Positions 1 through 10,249 of a stretch of DNA of 64,000 nucleotides are shown here, in pieces. Origin of the DNA: Candidatus Ichthyocystis hellenicum (lineage in GTDB: Bacteria; Pseudomonadota; Gammaproteobacteria; Burkholderiales; 2013Ark19i); contig NZ_LN906597.1 in the NCBI RefSeq assembly GCF_001460935.1, positions 1,977,227 through 2,041,226 on the forward strand. The letters run 5' to 3'. Each line of letters starts with the position of its first letter. The stretch's first letter is position 1. Position numbers and translations under genes: made by a program. A model generated the notes under the pieces. It was not told the origin of the DNA and did not search any database. It was given only the letters and a program-made list of their open reading frames with translations.

Positions 1-959
1 CTGTAAGAAGTATTTCTTGAAGAAACTGAAGTTCTTAGAAAGGACATTAAATCACTTGTAATAACGTCATATGTAGTGCGTCGCATAACATCACATAGTT
101 CATTAGCTTTGTCGAACATTAACATTTTTCCAAAAAATGTATTAAATATGAATGACAGGCAGCATTCCATATCTTGTCCTAGATTATCAAGTATTCCAAT
201 GGAATTGGATATGATTAATCCATAATTTTCTGATAAATGATCGCGATAGAGATCAGTAAATATATTAAAGGGGAATTTATTTATATTAAATTGCAGCATA
301 AGTTCTTCTTCAGTATACTTTTTTTTATGGAATTCAATAATTTTATTGGAGATAAGGCTTATCAAGTTCATCCTATTATCTTCCTTGCGTATAGCTTCTT
401 CCGATTTTTTAATTATTATTTCCTTAAGTTTTCCATAATCTCTATTTGTGTCATTAGTGATATCTTCTATTTCCTTTGCTACGTTATGGCGAATTATTTT
501 TGCAATTACATCGTCCATGAAACTTATCATTGAATTATTAATCATTTTAAACGGATGATTGACTGCTATTTCTCCGGAAATTCCAGATAAAAAAAACTTT
601 TTTTCCTCAAAGGACCCGCAATCTATTTTTTCTAGCTTATCTGCAAATGAGGCAAGTGAATTCTCGATAATTGTCTTAAACTCGATATTAATTCTTGATT
701 TCCATTTTTCATAACTAGGAATAGGTCGGATGTCGCTTAATGATGATGATTGTCTTAAGGCATCACACTTGCATCCATAACCTTTATACCTAATGCTCAC
801 TTTATTTTCAATTATACTTATAAGGGAATTCATGTTTGCAGTATAAGGTTTTTTAAGAATATGGCATAATTTATCTTCAGTTTGCATTAATCCATAATAT
901 ATACAAGAACATGACGGAGGGTAGATGCTATCATTCCCAAGCACACTGATCCTGATCAT
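1..959 (-). CDS. Hypothetical protein, C-terminus cut by the window edge
   Basis: The minus strand is open from an ATG at 959 to base 1 without a stop, giving at least 319 codons. An AGGA-type ribosome binding site lies about 9 bases upstream of the ATG. The visible protein is hydrophilic and mostly helical in appearance, rich in Lys, Glu, Ile and Asn, with Cys pairs such as C-x-C near residue 70 and a CC near residue 280. No signal peptide or membrane span is visible. I do not recognise the family. It is divergent from the hairpin-protein array that begins about 270 bases away. That the frame is real rests on its length in AT-rich DNA and on the ribosome binding site; the function is unknown. 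Confidence 0.7.
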   Translation of the reverse strand, partial: MIRISVLGNDSIYPPSCSCIYYGLMQTEDKLCHILKKPYTANMNSLISIIENKVSIRYKGYGCKCDALRQSSSLSDIRPIPSYEKWKSRINIEFKTIIENSLASFADKLEKIDCGSFEEKKFFLSGISGEIAVNHPFKMINNSMISFMDDVIAKIIRHNVAKEIEDITNDTNRDYGKLKEIIIKKSEEAIRKEDNRMNLISLISNKIIEFHKKKYTEEELMLQFNINKFPFNIFTDLYRDHLSENYGLIISNSIGILDNLGQDMECCLSFIFNTFFGKMLMFDKANELCDVMRRTTYDVITSDLMSFLRTSVSSRNTSY

Positions 960-1229
960 ACTTACACATCCTGAATTTGATCTTATATTAATTATACTAA
1001 CCTATGCTCCTATAATTTATTTCATTTCTTAAATATAGGATAGACCTTTATTTTTCCTAGTCATAATACCTTTCTTTCTCAACATGATGGATTTAACAGT
1101 GGTCCCATAAAACTATTTAATATTTGCGCGCATAAAAAATTACTGCATCTCTTTCGATTTCAGAATACGATGACACTCGCTGATGGGTACCGTAGTAATA
1201 TCACTGGTTGATTAAACAGAGGCATAGCT
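960..1229. promoter_or_regulatory. Divergent intergenic region with conserved upstream block
   Basis: This gap separates the minus-strand partial gene from the first hairpin-protein gene. Around 1133-1180 it contains a block (TTACTGCATC, then TTTCAGAATA) that recurs upstream of the next two genes at about 2875-2930 (TTACTGAATC, TTTCAAAATA) and 4568-4624 (TTACTGCATC, TTTCAAAATA), about 90-125 bases before each start. Its conservation at a fixed distance suggests promoter or leader function, but it could also be plain inheritance from gene duplication. Confidence 0.35.
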
Positions 1230-1262
1230 ATAGAAGTTGAAACAGAAAATGGGGAAAAAGTA

Positions 1263-1826
1263 ATGCAACGTAATAATTTTACAGCTGTTGGCATGGGAAA
1301 ATTAAGGTGGATCATAGGAGGAGATGAAGATTTTCCGACTGAATCTGATGAGGAATCGAGGGAATCACCACTGTCAAGAATAGCCTCCACAGATAAGTCC
1401 GAAACTATGGTTAGCATATACACAACTGTTGGTCAAAGAATACAAATCCCGACAGAAGAAATCACGGAAGAAGAACCCGAACCAACCGACAAAGCAGAAG
1501 TTATAATAGCCAATAGAAACATGACGGTAGATATCGATCCAGAGCACAACATAGAGCCCAGAAATACTATCTCCCGTCGCATTATTCAGTACCGTAAAAT
1601 GTTTTTTCACTGTTCAATAATATGCTTATTTTTAGGAATAATTTCTATCTTCCTTTTTTGCTCAATCTCGAAAAAAGTTTCAAAAACGGACTGTGAAAGA
1701 GGTTCTTTCATAATCATTTTGTCATCCATACCCTTACCATTTATCGCACATATCATCCTGCTCTGTCTAAAATCAATCCTATTGAGAAAAAACCGTGTAA
1801 AACATTGTGCAAGTTATAAAAAATAG
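1263..1826 (+). CDS. Acidic protein with C-terminal transmembrane hairpin (Inc-like), copy 1
   Basis: This 187-residue protein has a hydrophilic acidic N-terminal part with a TESDEESRES stretch near residues 26-35. Two membrane spans follow at about 114-133 and 148-170, separated by a short loop carrying Cys133 and Cys144, and the tail is basic. The closely spaced (bilobed) hydrophobic pair resembles inclusion-membrane proteins of vacuolar bacteria, but I see no sequence family match. The start is doubtful. In-frame sequence upstream (from 1230, codon ATA, after an AGAGG site) aligns with the N-terminus of the copy at 4684, so the original ATG may have mutated and translation may now begin at 1263. 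It is the first of nine tandem paralogues. Confidence 0.7.
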   Translation: MQRNNFTAVGMGKLRWIIGGDEDFPTESDEESRESPLSRIASTDKSETMVSIYTTVGQRIQIPTEEITEEEPEPTDKAEVIIANRNMTVDIDPEHNIEPRNTISRRIIQYRKMFFHCSIICLFLGIISIFLFCSISKKVSKTDCERGSFIIILSSIPLPFIAHIILLCLKSILLRKNRVKHCASYKK

Positions 1827-2999
1827 TAACCCCCATCGGAGATATTCCAAAACATGCAAAGCCATGATTACATTAGTGAATGTTAGTATAATCACACTAT
1901 AGAAAAACATGAACATGATAAAGGTTTAAGCGCCTCTGTAGTACCACGGGGGCACACACTAATACGCATCAAAATCTTTCCCAAAGCTTAAATGACCAGT
2001 ATCATTTAATTTACCAAAATAATTTGTACTTATTGATCAAAATTGTATGACTTAAACTGTTAACAGCATAGGCATCACTTACACAAATATCTAGATCAAA
2101 AATAGAAGCAATTACCAATCACCTCGTTACCACAAAACTTGCTATGATTATACTAAATGTTATTTACGAATATCTTAATGTGACAAAAACATCACCCACC
2201 CTTGCCTTAACCAGGCAGAAGAAAAATATAATTTCAAACTTAAACCAATAGATTAAGTTCACCCTAATTCAAAGTTACTCAAATTAATAAATTGCATTTA
2301 GTAACAATTATATACTCTTAAAGCTAATCCCTTTCTTAATCTACAAAATATCCGTTCGCAGAAATCAATGTTAGAAACATATAAAGTTATAACAAGATAA
2401 AATAGTAACTGAAAATGAAATCATACTGTGGGTACACAAATCCATCTATTATCTACAGACGAATAACTATGTCTTGGTTTATAATTACACTGATAATATA
2501 TGTATAGTTAATTTATTTGCCACAATAAAAATGACGCTTGAGTAGTTTTATGATTAACGTGCCACCAAATTACATGCACGACACAAGCCAACAGAAATGA
2601 CCTACCGTCTTGATTAGTTAGTATCCTCCGGATAAAAAAGTGACTGAACATTAATCATCATACCCAAAATGTTTGACGTACTTCATTGGAAGATAAACCA
2701 TACGAAGCGTATCTATCCAAATCTCATTTCGTAATCCACCTAACTTATTAGCGAATAATTTATTTAATTTATGAAATAAGAAAAACCTTTCTCCAGCATG
2801 ACCAAATCATCTTTCCCCCGGCATTGTAGATGCTGACAATAATCCTGTAATACTATTCAATATCAACTAGTGCAAAAAATTACTGAATCAATAATGATTT
2901 CAAAATATTATGATCACTATCCTATCTGATCCATGATGACATCACCACTTGGTCAGTTAGGGTACTAATATTTTACAAATCGTAAGGAAAGACCTTGTC
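1827..2999. other. Non-coding gap, 1.2 kb
   Basis: No open frame of useful length is visible on either strand. The end of the gap carries the conserved leader block (about 2875-2930) that precedes the next gene. The rest is AT-rich with no recognisable RNA gene. By analogy with neighbouring gaps it may be a worn-out gene copy, but I could not align it convincingly. Confidence 0.5.
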
Positions 3000-3563
3000 A
3001 TGATAATTAATAGCTGTGCAGTTATTAATATGGACTCATCTATCGATATCATAGAAGAAGAGAAAATTGTAACCGAGGACGAAGAACCGATTTCATTACA
3101 GTTAGGTGCAGTACCCAATGAATATGAAATTGCACCTAACAATTGCAACGCTGTTGATCACAACGCTGTTGATCAAGAAACATCAATCGCGCCGATAGAG
3201 GAAGAATCAGTAGGTGCTGAAGAAAATCACCAGCACCCACTACCCTTGGCAAGAACAATAGGACATGCCAATAGAAATCAAATTGCCATTAATCTAGAAT
3301 ATAATAGAATGCGTAGAGATAGTATCTCCAGTTGCATCCGTTTCTACCATAAGGTAAACTTTTTCTCTTACGTATCATATTTGTTCATAGAGATGATTGT
3401 TGCACAAATGGTTTGCCCAAAAGACCACCTTGGGAATTATGAGTGCGAAAAATCAGTTTTGATCTTCGCTGCGTCAGCAACATTACTCTCCGTTATTGCT
3501 CACATAATGTTGCACTGTTCAAAAATACTTCTCTTGAGAAGGCACCCTAAGGAAAATACATAA
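3000..3563 (+). CDS. Acidic protein with C-terminal transmembrane hairpin, copy 2
   Basis: This is a 187-residue member of the hairpin family. The N-terminus holds the family acidic motif (EEEKIVTEDEEP, about residues 19-30), followed by a low-complexity part with a small HNAVD-type duplication at about 49-60. Membrane spans lie at about 119-138 and 152-173. The loop between them has Cys139 and Cys149 (C-x9-C), and a short basic tail (LLRRHPK) follows. The ATG at 3000 follows an AAGGA site about 12 bases upstream. Membrane topology is a prediction: both termini on one side and the cysteine loop on the other. Function is unknown. An inclusion or vacuole membrane, or bacterial envelope, location is inferred. 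Confidence 0.78.
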   Translation: MIINSCAVINMDSSIDIIEEEKIVTEDEEPISLQLGAVPNEYEIAPNNCNAVDHNAVDQETSIAPIEEESVGAEENHQHPLPLARTIGHANRNQIAINLEYNRMRRDSISSCIRFYHKVNFFSYVSYLFIEMIVAQMVCPKDHLGNYECEKSVLIFAASATLLSVIAHIMLHCSKILLLRRHPKENT

Positions 3564-4683
3564 CCATTAATTTAATGATAATGTTAAAATTTATTCCCAC
3601 AATAAATTGTGTTGCTACTAAATTTTGTGATCATGTACCGCAGTGTAATTGATTCTTCTTGTAGGAACCTTGCCGGTAAACTAACCTCCGCACGATTACC
3701 CTGAACTAAAATCTTTTGTACAACCACCTTCGCTGTAGTTGTATCATCAACTGTACAAATATACTTGCAACGAAATTGTTGAGCCCTAATTATAATTATG
3801 GCCAAAGTTAGGCAATATAGAAACGACAATAGTTTTTGCGCATAATAGCAAAAAATGATGTAGCTGTTTTAACCAGATATCCCTAAATCACCTCCGATCG
3901 AAAGAGTTGACGGCAACAGTGAGAATACAATCGCTATAAATCCATTGCATGAACAAGAGGCTAGATATCGAGGTCACATAGTCACACGTCAATGGTATAC
4001 TGTTAGATGACATGCTCTACTATAATGTCAGTTGGTATTTACTATATATATTCTCTACCTAAAGAAAAAACATTTTTAATGACATGTGAAGGATAAATAT
4101 CCTTATCCCTTATTTCAGCATTACTGGATATCATCGTTTGCCGTGCATATAATTCTCACCCATCCATCTAAAATAAATCATCTTGAAAAATCACCTAAAA
4201 CATAATCAAACCACACCCCAGTAAGTAGTAGCAGGCGCATTGTAATAACTGCATATTGCGGAAACAGTTACATGAATACACTATTTCAGTTAATTAATAC
4301 CATCCATCTCCATCTGCAAATATAAAAACCATTCTACATTGGTAATATGGAAGGAAAAATTGATTTCACGATTAAATCGCATACATCAAATATTGGCATC
4401 AAAACACAAATTTTCGTGTAAAAATTCTACTTATATTATAATAATCTGACAGCATGGCCTCGATTTAGCGTTAATAGTACCGTACTCGTTACCTCCCCAA
4501 ACATCGAAAACCGCAACAATGAAAATTTATTGAGTTGATATACAAAATTATTCTTTGCTCTTACGTGTAAATAATTACTGCATCTCAACTAATTTCAAAA
4601 TACCATGGGCACCAGATTATCGACACAGTTGGAAGTGTTATTGTATTCCGTAATACTCACCTAAATAGAGGATAGAGGAGCTT
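3564..4683. other. Non-coding gap with a fossil gene copy and duplicated blocks
   Basis: The first part (about 3565-3680) resembles the 3' flank of the gene at 6675 (about 7255-7420). A decayed coding stretch lies at 3893-4012 and is listed separately. A roughly 100-base block at about 4337-4440 recurs at about 5647-5757, upstream of the next gene but one. Near 4212-4250 a CCAGTAAGT-type motif recurs at about 8778-8820 and, weakly, at 13390-13430. The conserved leader block is at 4568-4624. Confidence 0.5.
3893..4012 (+). pseudogene. Fossil fragment of the hairpin-protein family
   Basis: One frame reads PPIERVDGNSENTIAINPL, then HEQEARYRGHIVTRQW, then a stop. This matches the juxtamembrane part of intact copies (PPIEQEEAHV in the copy at 6675; NQIAINLEYNRMRRDSIS in the copy at 3000). 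There is no start codon and the hairpin is missing. It shows that the gap once held another paralogue. Confidence 0.5.
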
Positions 4684-5241
4684 GTGGTAAAAGAAAATGG
4701 CTGTGTAATTGTTGAGCTAGAAACAACAAACGGAATCGAGGAAGAACAAGAATCCTCCACAGAAGACGAGGAAACATCATCGCTGCGGGGTATAACAACT
4801 GATGAGGATAGACCTGCGGTTAATATTTGTGCCTCTAGTGACGAAATCTCAGAAACAGAAACAAAAAGAGGGGATGTAGCTGTAAACCCTGATCGCTCAC
4901 AAGCTCATCTAATCAATAGGGCTGACGATAACGTTAATTTAAACATAATCGCGGCCGACGATTTTAATGAACAAGCGATTAGAAATCAAGTTTCCCGTTA
5001 TATACGTAGATGTCATGTAAATTGCTTTTACTTTTCCATATCATTTTTTCCTATAGCAATAGTTTGTACCTACTATATTTGCTCGTTCGCTAAAAATATA
5101 ATGAGATGTGAGAAAAAAATAGCCTCATCCATTATCCTGGCATTACTGTTGTTATCACTTGCAGTGCACTTATTTTTTATCTGTCTAAAAGAAATTATAT
5201 TGAGAAAGAAGCTAAAACCTAATCAGAACACACGCAAGTAA
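4684..5241 (+). CDS. Acidic protein with C-terminal transmembrane hairpin, copy 3
   Basis: This 185-residue member starts at GTG 4684 after a good GAGGAG site; no ATG is available nearby. The acidic motif STEDEETSS lies at about residues 25-33. Membrane spans are at about 114-133 and 147-168. The loop cysteines Cys133 and Cys142 (C-x8-C) are conserved with copies 1, 2, 4, 5 and 8. The tail is basic (ILRKKLKPNQ). It is the same length and architecture as its neighbours but strongly diverged in the N-terminal half, which suggests that the N-terminal domain is the variable, possibly host-facing, part. Confidence 0.77.
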   Translation: MVKENGCVIVELETTNGIEEEQESSTEDEETSSLRGITTDEDRPAVNICASSDEISETETKRGDVAVNPDRSQAHLINRADDNVNLNIIAADDFNEQAIRNQVSRYIRRCHVNCFYFSISFFPIAIVCTYYICSFAKNIMRCEKKIASSIILALLLLSLAVHLFFICLKEIILRKKLKPNQNTRK

Positions 5242-5888
5242 ATTACATCCTACTAAGGCGATCATACGCACACATAACTTCATTAATATGTTAGCAAACG
5301 CATTTTCATAAAGTCAGGAAACAATAAAAATGTAGATGCTATTTATTTACTGACATAACTGTCACTTAATAATCCTTTTATAAATAAAAACAGCACAGGC
5401 ATAAACACCAAATCCACAAAATAGAGACAGACAGTAAAATAAAAATTTCTACTTTCCTAGAATCCATACTGAAAATAATCTTACTGCAAGAATCACCTGA
5501 TCAAGAAGTATGGATGATAACGGCTAAAGTCATAATTAGTTGCTTTGACTAAAATTACACCATTTGTAATAAAAATATTTTACCCATACACAAAAGTTGC
5601 TGCAGATAAAAATTGGATAAGCCAATTTTTATAAACCCCCCAACATATTAGTATCCTAGATATCGTTGATAAATATGAAAGAAAAAAATTCGTTTCACGA
5701 TTAAATAGAACACATCAAATATTAGTATCAAGCGACACATTTTCATGTAAAATTCTAGATCAACACGACGCTAATCGCAAATTGCTCAGGTTGATTTAGC
5801 ATTGATTGATATAGTCATAAGTTAGCATTGATATTCGGCGTCAATTAGAAATAATAATGAATATGTCATACGATGGGAGAATAAATTC
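5242..5888. other. Non-coding gap with duplicated block
   Basis: No gene is visible. About 5647-5757 is a diverged repeat of 4337-4440 (shared words TTTCACGATTAAAT and CATCAAATATT). The last 20 bases carry the ribosome binding site GGGAGAATAA of the next gene. Confidence 0.5.
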
Positions 5889-6452
5889 ATGATAGCAGGT
5901 AATAACTGCATCGCTGTTGATTGCGGCAGTCTAAGTGAAATATGTGAAGAAGATAACGAGATAGCAACTGAAGATATAGACCTACCATCGGAATACTCGT
6001 GGTCACTTTCCTCAAACGGATCTGAAGGATCGATAGAAAGCACACCAAGTAATGTTGATTGCATAATGCTAAGGGACCTATCTATAGCGCAATATTCTCC
6101 ATCATCACAAACACCACCTGTCCCCAGATCAGAAAGAATAGAAATAAATCGAACGGCCGCAGAGCTTGAATATAGCAGAAGGCATATAAACAAAATTACC
6201 CTTTCATACCTCAGGCTGAGAGGACTGGTCCATTTATGTTCTATGGTATATATATTCATAATGGTTACTTTTGTATATCCCCTTTGCTCCGGAAGAAAAT
6301 CAAAACCTACAGAGTGTGGAAAAATAGTACTAGGATTTACTTTATCGATGCTGGTATTACTGTTGATCACGCACATCTCCCTGTGCTGCTTAGAAAAAAA
6401 AGAAGTAGCAACAGCCAGAAGAAACAATAATGATCCGGACAATAATCAATAA
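5889..6452 (+). CDS. Acidic protein with C-terminal transmembrane hairpin, copy 4
   Basis: This 187-residue member starts at ATG 5889 behind GGGAGAATAAATTC. The N-terminal region has an IATEDIDLPS acidic motif (about 25-34) and a Ser-rich stretch (about 37-55). Spans lie at about 112-132 and 146-168, with loop cysteines Cys133 and Cys143 (C-x9-C). A CC pair sits at the end of span 2, and the tail is Lys/Arg/Asn-rich. It is a tandem paralogue of the copy at 6675, with which it shares the start context (GGAGAAYAAATT-ATG). Role unknown; membrane location predicted. Confidence 0.78.
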   Translation: MIAGNNCIAVDCGSLSEICEEDNEIATEDIDLPSEYSWSLSSNGSEGSIESTPSNVDCIMLRDLSIAQYSPSSQTPPVPRSERIEINRTAAELEYSRRHINKITLSYLRLRGLVHLCSMVYIFIMVTFVYPLCSGRKSKPTECGKIVLGFTLSMLVLLLITHISLCCLEKKEVATARRNNNDPDNNQ

Positions 6453-6674
6453 AGACAAAATCATTTAGACCTACTGTGCCTAAAAATTAGGCTGCATGGC
6501 TCCATTCCCCAAAATCAATTTTCAATCTTGATAAAGTATAGACAGTAACCGGAAAAAATACCTATCAGGTTATTAAATAGTATCGTACCTTACCGGACCA
6601 ATACTATTACTGGTAACAATTAATTACCATTCCAACGTTTAGGTACTGCCGTTTTGTACTAGGAGAACAAATTT

Positions 6675-7235
6675 ATGGTAGCAGGAAATAGCCACACAAT
6701 TATCGACCAAATCACTCTAGAAGAAGATGTTGATAATGATACAAGACCTTCGATTGGGACTACATATGTGGTAGATATAGATATTGACAGCGTAGCATGC
6801 AATGAATCGAGGGAATATTCAGTTGAAACGGATGAAGTAGTATCAGTAGCATCTCCACCCTACACCAATACAGAGGAACACATAATCCAGGTAGGCACGG
6901 AGGCTCAACACAGAATTGCCGAAGATTACCAACACGAGGCGACGGAGCCCCCTCCTATAGAACAAGAAGAGGCACATGTTACTGCCACAAGCCCAGAACG
7001 TAGACGGCAGATACGTAGGATTAACAATTCCCTCCACTCTGTACACGGAATCCTCAGTTTATTCGTTGTAGCGTTTGTGTTCCTGTCTATGGTTGTATTA
7101 TATCCAATTTGTAACGAAGAAGAGCAACACAATGTAGGCTGTACCAGAGCCATATTGCTCTCTATTTTCTCGGTGTTGTTAGCTTTCTTTGCGTCACTGG
7201 TTATTTTGCACCGTTACAAAAATTCCGATACATAA
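6675..7235 (+). CDS. Acidic protein with C-terminal transmembrane hairpin, copy 5
   Basis: This 186-residue member starts at ATG 6675, preceded by TAGGAGAACAAATTT. The N-terminal two-thirds are acidic (EEDVDND at about 16-22; ETDEVVS at about 51-57). A basic juxtamembrane segment (ERRRQIRRIN) precedes spans at about 124-144 and 158-178. Loop cysteines are Cys146 and Cys156 (C-x9-C), and the tail is very short. The positive patch before span 1 predicts that the N-terminus stays in the cytoplasm of the compartment of origin. Nothing identifies a biochemical activity. Confidence 0.78.
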   Translation: MVAGNSHTIIDQITLEEDVDNDTRPSIGTTYVVDIDIDSVACNESREYSVETDEVVSVASPPYTNTEEHIIQVGTEAQHRIAEDYQHEATEPPPIEQEEAHVTATSPERRRQIRRINNSLHSVHGILSLFVVAFVFLSMVVLYPICNEEEQHNVGCTRAILLSIFSVLLAFFASLVILHRYKNSDT

Positions 7236-7849
7236 GAAATGTTAGCGACAATAAACCCTACAGCAGATGAAAAATTAAACTTATTTCCACACAAAATCGA
7301 TGTAAACACATCAAAATAGTTACTATCTCATAGTAGCAACCACCTGATCGACCAACTTTATAATTTCGTGGTTTATTATCGTACCGCAAGGAGGCATCGA
7401 TTAGAAGAAAGCTCTTTAGAACTAATGTGACTTTCCTTCATGCGTTAGCACAATTACGTTATCCCATAAAATTTGCAGACACGGCCCCTATGCCATTGTA
7501 GTTTTCCTGCCGCCATATCAAGTTTAGGATATTAATCCTCCACCTTTTCCAAATTCAGAAAAATAACATAACAGCTATTCATAGTCCAACAACCATATAT
7601 GACTGAAAACATACCTTCAGGCCCATCCAAAAATGCAGCATAAAAATTGCATCATCATTTACTTATAATTTGGTATAGTAGGAGGAGTGAATGACTCAAT
7701 TATTTTACTCGCGCAATAGAAAACTATACGAGAATCTAATAAAAACAAAACCCGATATTGTACAAACCTTTAGTCGTAATCAGGTATTCATCCTGTGTTA
7801 AAATGAGACAACGATCATGAAATCACATGATCTGATTTTTTTCTGCACC

Positions 7850-8160
7850 ACGCGCACCAGATTACATATCAGATGGTAGCAAAAATGAAGAAAAGATAGA
7901 AACTGACTATACACCGCGTATGCTATCCCGATCTCAGCACATTGTAGGAAAATTATTGTATCTGTATCGCTACTAATTTAGAGTACATTACTTCACATAC
8001 CAAAGAAGAAAAACAAGTTAGATGTGCTTGTAGCATCATTGCCATTACAAGGTGAATTAGGTAGTGTAGCCGATATATCAATTACACAAAGTTGGACCTA
8101 ATTTGTTCAAACGAAGAGAAATGGGACCTAACTGAAACTATTGCACAGTTTTTTGTTAAG
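7850..8160 (+). pseudogene. Ruined copy of the 235-aa hairpin-protein subfamily
   Basis: Translated pieces in different frames align in order with the copies at 9195 and 10815. DYISDGSKNEEKIETD matches the acidic SDDDKEEEEIETD region. LEYITSHTKEEKQ matches LEQIITNVKEEN. VASLPLQGELGSVADIS matches VVSLPLLPQGRLGTVS. Stops and frameshifts separate the pieces and the membrane hairpin is lost. A near-identical stretch is repeated at 10433-10715, so the wreck itself has been duplicated. Confidence 0.7.
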
Positions 8161-8240
8161 ACAAATATTATAGTGGAATCAGATACGCGCAAATCCCCCC
8201 TATGGGGAATTTGATTTATTCCTCACTATAAGATGAAGTA
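7941..8240 (+). repeat. Direct repeat, copy A (partner at 10433-10735)
   Basis: About 290 bases with only scattered differences recur about 2.49 kb downstream. Both begin near GTAGGAAAATTATTG and run through AAATCCCCCCTATGGGGA. Copy A is followed by about 0.9 kb of other sequence before the gene at 9195. Copy B is followed directly by the leader of the gene at 10815. The pair marks a segmental duplication that carried a gene plus its upstream wreck. Confidence 0.75.
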
Positions 8241-9194
8241 CTCTCACGATTATCAAAGCCAAACTCCATCGTTAGCAAATCAATCAACTGGCAACCAAGG
8301 CAACCAATTTTTACTGAAATAAAAATATATTATTTAACACACTAATCTCATAAAAAATAATATTAAAATCCGGAGCCCTTCAGGCATAAATTAAGGAAAT
8401 ACACAACAGCTTGCAATGACACAAATAGCAACCAGCGTAAATGATTTTATTATCAAAATAACCAATAATATGTTTGCTAAAAAATAAAATTAACAACTAT
8501 CAATAATATACAATTTTCCCTCCATTTTGTGAAAAATAACCATTAAAATCACTTATATATGTGTCACCACACGCACGGTGCGTTCGTCAACATTGGAAGC
8601 AATTAGCAGATCAAAGACTACTAAGACCGTCGTCCAATGAAATAAGAGCATAGTTGTCAGTTTTACCGTTATTGGGAGTAAAAATCAATGCAACACAAGT
8701 AAGATAAATTACTGAAACCAAGCTACTACTTCACCTGCATCACTATAAGTAATACTAAAATAATAAATAAGCATCCGATCCCCAGTAAGTCGCTAGCAGG
8801 TATTGAAATCATAAGAATGGGAGGGAATCGTACCTAAACATACCTATCCAACTGTATTTTTGTCGATTATGGTTTTATTAACTGATTACGCCAAATTACG
8901 GTAAGAAAAATATTGTGAAAAAATAGCGGCGGCTTTGGGTTTTTAGTCATTGCCCCAGATCAGTATAAAATATCATGGAAAATCAAATGGCAGAGTTTAC
9001 TACCAAAAATAGTAATTATATACTATTGAAAACATCAACTTACAGGAAATAAACATGGCAAAGGTATTTCCATCCAGATAATCAAACGGCTTTTGTAGAA
9101 GTGTAGGAATTTATTTTTTCTCTACATATATAATAATTACGTGTTTATCAAAAAATTGACCAATCACCGAAATTGGAAAAGAGGGGCATAGGCT

Positions 9195-9902
9195 ATGATA
9201 ACAGATTATGTTTTTAGCACTAGCAAAATAGCAGAATTAGACTCAGACGACGACAAAGAGGAAGAAGAGATAGAAACTGACTGTATATCGATCCCATTAC
9301 CACTCTTAGAAAGAGGGCTCCCTCACCCACCACATTCTTCATTTGAAGGGAATTACTGCGTATCTAACGAGTTGGAACAAATAATCACAAATGTCAAAGA
9401 AGAAAATACACATGGACCCGTAGTAGTATCGCTTCCATTACTACCACAGGGTAGACTAGGTACTGTATCCATAGATATGAATTGCACAGAATTAGGTCTA
9501 ACGTGCTCAGATGAAGACGAAGAAACTTCAATTGAAGATGAAAGACTGCCTTCGTCTGATCTATCATTAACTTCAATCAGGGTAAATAGCAATAACACAC
9601 GAAGAACCTATGCAGATATAGAGTTAGATTCCTATACAAGAGACAGAGATAAGGAAATGCTCTACCAACTCGGACGTCACCGCATCGTCCTTTTCTGTAC
9701 GCTGTTAGTTTTATCTATGGCAACAATGGCATACTTGCTCTCCCAAGAAAGAGGAGAATTATCATTCACTATAGTTCTTGCTGCTATTGGATTTGGTCTT
9801 TTAGTTTTATTGGGATTACATATTTACTTATGCCATGAACGCAACAGTACAATACGTCAATTTGAACAACGACGAAACAGGATACTGCGCAATAACTCAT
9901 AG
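9195..9902 (+). CDS. Acidic transmembrane-hairpin protein, 235-aa subfamily, copy 6
   Basis: This 235-residue protein starts at ATG 9195 after a GAGGGG site. Near the N-terminus is a strongly acidic run (LDSDDDKEEEEIETD, about 15-29), and a second lies at about 104-116 (SDEDEETSIEDE). Both contain Ser/Thr in acidic context, the kind of site used by casein kinase 2, which is an inference only. Spans lie at about 163-182 and 188-212. The cysteine pair seen in the shorter subfamily is absent from the loop. The C-terminal tail RQFEQRRNRILR is conserved in the copies at 10815 and 13574. It is a close paralogue of the copy at 10815, from a recent segmental duplication. Confidence 0.8.
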   Translation: MITDYVFSTSKIAELDSDDDKEEEEIETDCISIPLPLLERGLPHPPHSSFEGNYCVSNELEQIITNVKEENTHGPVVVSLPLLPQGRLGTVSIDMNCTELGLTCSDEDEETSIEDERLPSSDLSLTSIRVNSNNTRRTYADIELDSYTRDRDKEMLYQLGRHRIVLFCTLLVLSMATMAYLLSQERGELSFTIVLAAIGFGLLVLLGLHIYLCHERNSTIRQFEQRRNRILRNNS

Positions 9903-10249
9903 CAGCGAAAGAAGAAAAAAATCACGACCGAAACAAAAGTGTTCTTTTCATCAACACCTCAAATAACGATGGCCGCAAAAGCAAACCTCAACAAAAACTG
10001 CAGATACAGTCTGTATGTTATTTATCCTTTCATGTTGAAGCATTTCATGGTACTCGCGTTGTGTAATTATTATCCCTTAAAAAGGGTCAATCCCAACAAA
10101 TCGTCCTTCAACCCAGATAAATCAACTTCCTTACAATTGCATAATTTTTCATAACACTATCTCAAGAGCATTAATCATATATAGAAAAAAACACCTGTAT
10201 AAAAATCAGAGAACAGCAAATCACTATACTTTTGTCGTTCGTTATTAGT

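Larger units (their letters stand above)
7236..9194. other. 2-kb gap: flank repeats and a ruined gene copy
   Basis: The beginning resembles the 3' flank of the gene at 3000. A pseudogene occupies about 7850-8160 and is listed separately. About 8270-8830 matches about 12815-13440, the region between the genes at 12263 and 13574, including the words ATTTTGTGAAAAATAA and AGTCGCTAGCAGG or its variant. The arrangement is best explained by duplication of a gene-plus-flank unit followed by decay of the gene. The remaining 8830-9194 holds only the leader and ribosome binding site of the next gene. Confidence 0.55.

Noticed and set aside
237..533. 98-codon plus-strand frame near the left edge
   Set aside because: It lies antisense to the long open minus-strand frame 1-959, which has a ribosome binding site and better coding character.
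9939..10154. 71-codon plus-strand frame after copy 6
   Set aside because: It lies in a duplicated 3' flank; the second copy at about 11560-11803 does not keep the same start or length.
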